Origin: Lachnospiraceae bacterium A2
Lineage (GTDB): Bacteria; Bacillota; Clostridia; Lachnospirales; Lachnospiraceae
Length of the DNA: 64,000 nt
Direction: 5' to 3'
Assembly (NCBI GenBank): GCA_000403315.2
Contig: KE159636.1
Coordinates: 120,544 to 184,543 of the forward strand
In this document: positions 61,770-64,000 of the stretch, piece after piece
Position numbering within the stretch: position 1 is the first letter of the stretch
How the letters are laid out: every line of letters starts with the position of its first letter
Program-made: the position numbers and the translations under genes
The notes under the pieces: generated by a model
What the model was told of the DNA's origin: nothing
Databases searched by the model: none
Seen by the model: only the letters and a program-made list of their open reading frames with translations

Positions 61770-63632
61770 TTATTGCTTTATTTTATTGCTCTGTTTTGGG
61801 CTGCTCCAAGCGCTATACAGGGTGTTTTTCCCAGATTTTTTGTAGCTGCGGAGTCTTACGTAGTATTTCTTTCCTTCTTTTAGGTTCTTAAATGTGCATG
61901 AGTTCTTTGGTGTATTTTGGTTCTTTGCAGGTTTTTTGAAATTTTTAGCAGCGCTTATCTGTATCTGATATCCTGTCGCCCTTTTATCTTTTTTCCATTT
62001 TACGGTCAGCTTCCTGTTTTTGTCTGATGCCAATGATTTTACGGCCGGCTTCGTTGGCCTGACTTTGATGGTGATTTTCACGGAATCTGTGTTTGTCTTG
62101 GCTGTGACGTATGCGATTCCTGTGTTTTTGATAGTTACCTTTCCGCTTGTTTTGTCAACAGCGGCTACTTTCCTGTTGGAGCTTTGGTAAGTTACGCTGC
62201 CGCTGGAGCTTACATTAAGCTTAAAGGGTTTTGTGCCATAGGTAATGTTGTAGGTCTTCTTTTTGCAGGTGATAGCCTGTTTGGCAGTGTCAGGCGGGTT
62301 AAATGGAAATCCGTTTTTTGCTGCATAGGCTTCAGCGGCAGAACCGCTTTTACCATAGATGGTAAAGCCCGACATTTTGCTATCCTCGTCACCCCCATCA
62401 TCAGGATCAGGTTCCGAATAATAATAGCCAAATGCGCAGTCGCCGATAGAAGTTACGCTGGCTGGGATGGTAACGCTTTTTAAACGGGAACACTTATAAA
62501 ATGCGTAGCTGCCGATAGAAGTCACAGTGTCCGGAATGGTAAGGTTTGATAATTTGTCTTTGCCCTCAAATGCATGGCTATCAATAGAGGTTACATTTTT
62601 CCCGGCAAGCTTTGCTGGAATCTTGAGGCTTTTCTGGTTAGGCCCCCTTGTAATTGTTATGCTGTTTTCATCCTTCGCTTTATATTCATAACCTCCCTCG
62701 GAGCCAATTTTGGTTATGGTAAATGATGTTGTCAAGCTTCCTGTGTAATCGCCTTTGCCTATGGCGATTGCTTTTGGAGACTCATATCTCCACCTTGGCG
62801 CGTCTTCCTCTATCACATCTATATTATAGAGGCAGAAAACGGAATAGTCGGTATCCTGAGTTAGCGTTTTTCCATCCAGTGTTATGGTTACAGACGGAGT
62901 TATGGTTGTCCCATCGTAGAGATATTCGTCTTTTTCTAGTGTTATGCTGGCATCGGAGATGTTTGTCAGAGGAGTAGTGGAAATAAATGTAAAGCCGTTC
63001 TCTGATGCATATGTTTCCGCTGCAGAACCACTTTCGCCATAGATAGTAAAATTCGGGATTTTCTCATTGGAGCTAGTGTAACCAAATGCAGATTTACCGA
63101 TAGAAGTCACGCTGGCCGGGATGGTAAGGCTTGTCAAATTGCTGCAGCCCTTAAATGCGGAATCACTGATGGAAGTTGTAGAATTTAGGATGATAAGGCT
63201 TGTCAAACCGCTGCAGCCTTCAAATGCAGATTTACCGATAGAAGCCACTTTTTTGGGGATAACAAGGCTTGCCAAACCGCTGCAGCCTTTAAATGCAGAA
63301 TTGCCGATGGAAGTTATGGTATTTGGAATGATAAGGCTTGTCAAATTGCTGCAGCCCTCAAATGCAGAGTCGCTGATAGTAGTCACTGTGTATCTTTTGA
63401 TAGAACGTTCTGGAATTGCGACAGTTCCTCCCTCTCCAATATACTTTATAATTTTCACGGCATATTTAGCAGCGAATGAACTTGCCTCTTCATCTTTAAT
63501 GATAAGTTCATATTGATAATCTCCTTGTGTCTGTGTTTTCGCTGCCTGTGCTTTTATGCCATACAAGGATATTCCTGTAACCACAAGCAACAATGCCAGA
63601 AGTCCCGCCAACAATCTTTTCGCATGATTCAT
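61770..63632 (-). CDS. BspA-like leucine-rich surface protein, copy 3
   Basis: A secreted protein of 620 residues: signal peptide (MNHAKRLLAGLLALLLVVTG), about five LRR_5 repeats (about 70-185), an MBG-like domain (YLYDGTTITPSVTI), two more LRR units (about 340-390), a Big_2-like Ig domain and a fibronectin-III-like C-terminus ending YSAWSSPKQSNKIKQ. It is more diverged than copies 1 and 2. The 60 bases after the stop show no clear terminator, so read-through into the leader of copy 2 is possible. Confidence 0.9.
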   Translation of the reverse strand: MNHAKRLLAGLLALLLVVTGISLYGIKAQAAKTQTQGDYQYELIIKDEEASSFAAKYAVKIIKYIGEGGTVAIPERSIKRYTVTTISDSAFEGCSNLTSLIIPNTITSIGNSAFKGCSGLASLVIPKKVASIGKSAFEGCSGLTSLIILNSTTSISDSAFKGCSNLTSLTIPASVTSIGKSAFGYTSSNEKIPNFTIYGESGSAAETYASENGFTFISTTPLTNISDASITLEKDEYLYDGTTITPSVTITLDGKTLTQDTDYSVFCLYNIDVIEEDAPRWRYESPKAIAIGKGDYTGSLTTSFTITKIGSEGGYEYKAKDENSITITRGPNQKSLKIPAKLAGKNVTSIDSHAFEGKDKLSNLTIPDTVTSIGSYAFYKCSRLKSVTIPASVTSIGDCAFGYYYSEPDPDDGGDEDSKMSGFTIYGKSGSAAEAYAAKNGFPFNPPDTAKQAITCKKKTYNITYGTKPFKLNVSSSGSVTYQSSNRKVAAVDKTSGKVTIKNTGIAYVTAKTNTDSVKITIKVRPTKPAVKSLASDKNRKLTVKWKKDKRATGYQIQISAAKNFKKPAKNQNTPKNSCTFKNLKEGKKYYVRLRSYKKSGKNTLYSAWSSPKQSNKIKQ

Positions 63633-64000
63633 TTCTTTTCCTCGCTTTCTTTAAAATATGTTTATTTGTTCCACAGAAAACCAAAGAAAAAAGCAGACCA
63701 AATAAAACCGCAGTCTGCCCAACTCCGATTTCCCACCCGGAATACTCCAGAAACAGGCAGCGCCTGCTCCGTTTGGAATATCCCTGTGAGAAACCAAGAA
63801 CAAGGCGCCGGTATGCGTTCCACACCTGACACCTTGTCATTCTATTTCAAGGCTTGCATCATTCTTCTGCAAAAATACACTTCCTTATTGTAAAACAAGC
63901 AGATTTCGCTTATAATAACCTATGTGTATCGCAGAATGTTTCTGCATTGTGTGGTAGTCGGATTACCTCCCATTGCCCTGTACTACTGCCAATAGTGCAG
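63633..64000 (-). promoter_or_regulatory. Conserved leader of surface protein copy 3 (cut by window end)
   Basis: It has the same leader sequence as copies 1 and 2, with a terminator at 63718-63686 (GCAGAC/GTCTGC then TTTTTT). The promoter lies beyond base 64000. A local change replaces the GTCTGCCC antiterminator arm by CTGCCT, which still pairs with GGGCAG. Confidence 0.72.

Noticed and set aside
61430..61891. Plus-strand open frame conserved between two leaders (reads ...SRITSHCP...)
   Set aside because: Differences between the copies are mostly amino-acid changing and the frame has no ribosome site, so conservation is at nucleotide level.
1..64000. CRISPR arrays, tRNA or rRNA genes, prophage or intact transposase
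   Set aside because: No evenly spaced short repeats with spacers, no cloverleaf or rRNA signatures and no transposase or phage structural motifs were seen.

Overview
The window is a chromosomal segment of a Gram-positive Clostridia, most likely a gut Lachnospiraceae; I cannot name the genus. Pointers are MutS2, MecA, OmpR-type two-component pairs, sigma-A promoters, strong AGGAGG ribosome sites, AgrA/AgrC-like LytTR/GHKL pairs, a galacto-N-biose phosphorylase and BspA-like leucine-rich surface proteins. There are no rRNA or tRNA genes, no CRISPR array and no intact insertion sequence.

Layout: 0-8.6 kb holds the 3' end of mutS2, a coupled response regulator/histidine kinase pair and, convergent to it, a four-gene block of ABC exporter plus its own two-component system. 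8.7-10 kb holds a tandem palindromic repeat and a ROK regulator. 10.2-16.7 kb is a three-gene defence cassette on the minus strand: reverse transcriptase (RT), winged-helix/SWIM protein and a large helical protein. Its content matches type XIII retrons as I recall that class. Beside it, on the opposite strand, I find an undescribed candidate msr-msd RNA at about 16500-16705. 17-20.9 kb is a polyol operon (dehydrogenase, GPH transporter, PfkB kinase with a fused HPr-like tail).

21-39 kb is sugar and sugar-acid catabolism: adenosine deaminase, a LarA-like protein with a dehydrogenase, a FadR-type regulator with near-identical operators on both sides, a ribose-type ABC importer, two hydrolases, a second GntR regulator, and a galactonate-tagaturonate-altronate route (LarA-like protein, LgoD-like dehydrogenase, UxaB, UxaA).

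39-46 kb and 52-56 kb carry two related modules. Each has a LytTR regulator, a GHKL kinase and unrecognised proteins without signal peptides, and sigma-28-like promoters precede them, which suggests a link to motility. Between them lie MecA, a membrane-anchored GH18 protein and a GH112 phosphorylase. 56.2-64 kb is a tandem array of three BspA-like surface proteins. Each follows a conserved leader of roughly 400 bases with its own promoter, an intrinsic terminator close to the start codon and a possible competing antiterminator.

Two intergenic repeat families run through the window. One is a palindromic family with GATTAGGG ends, copies of which flank the retron. The other is a composite hairpin/terminator element at 40.8, 52.0 and 56.1 kb; its third copy supplies the last codons of a surface-protein gene.
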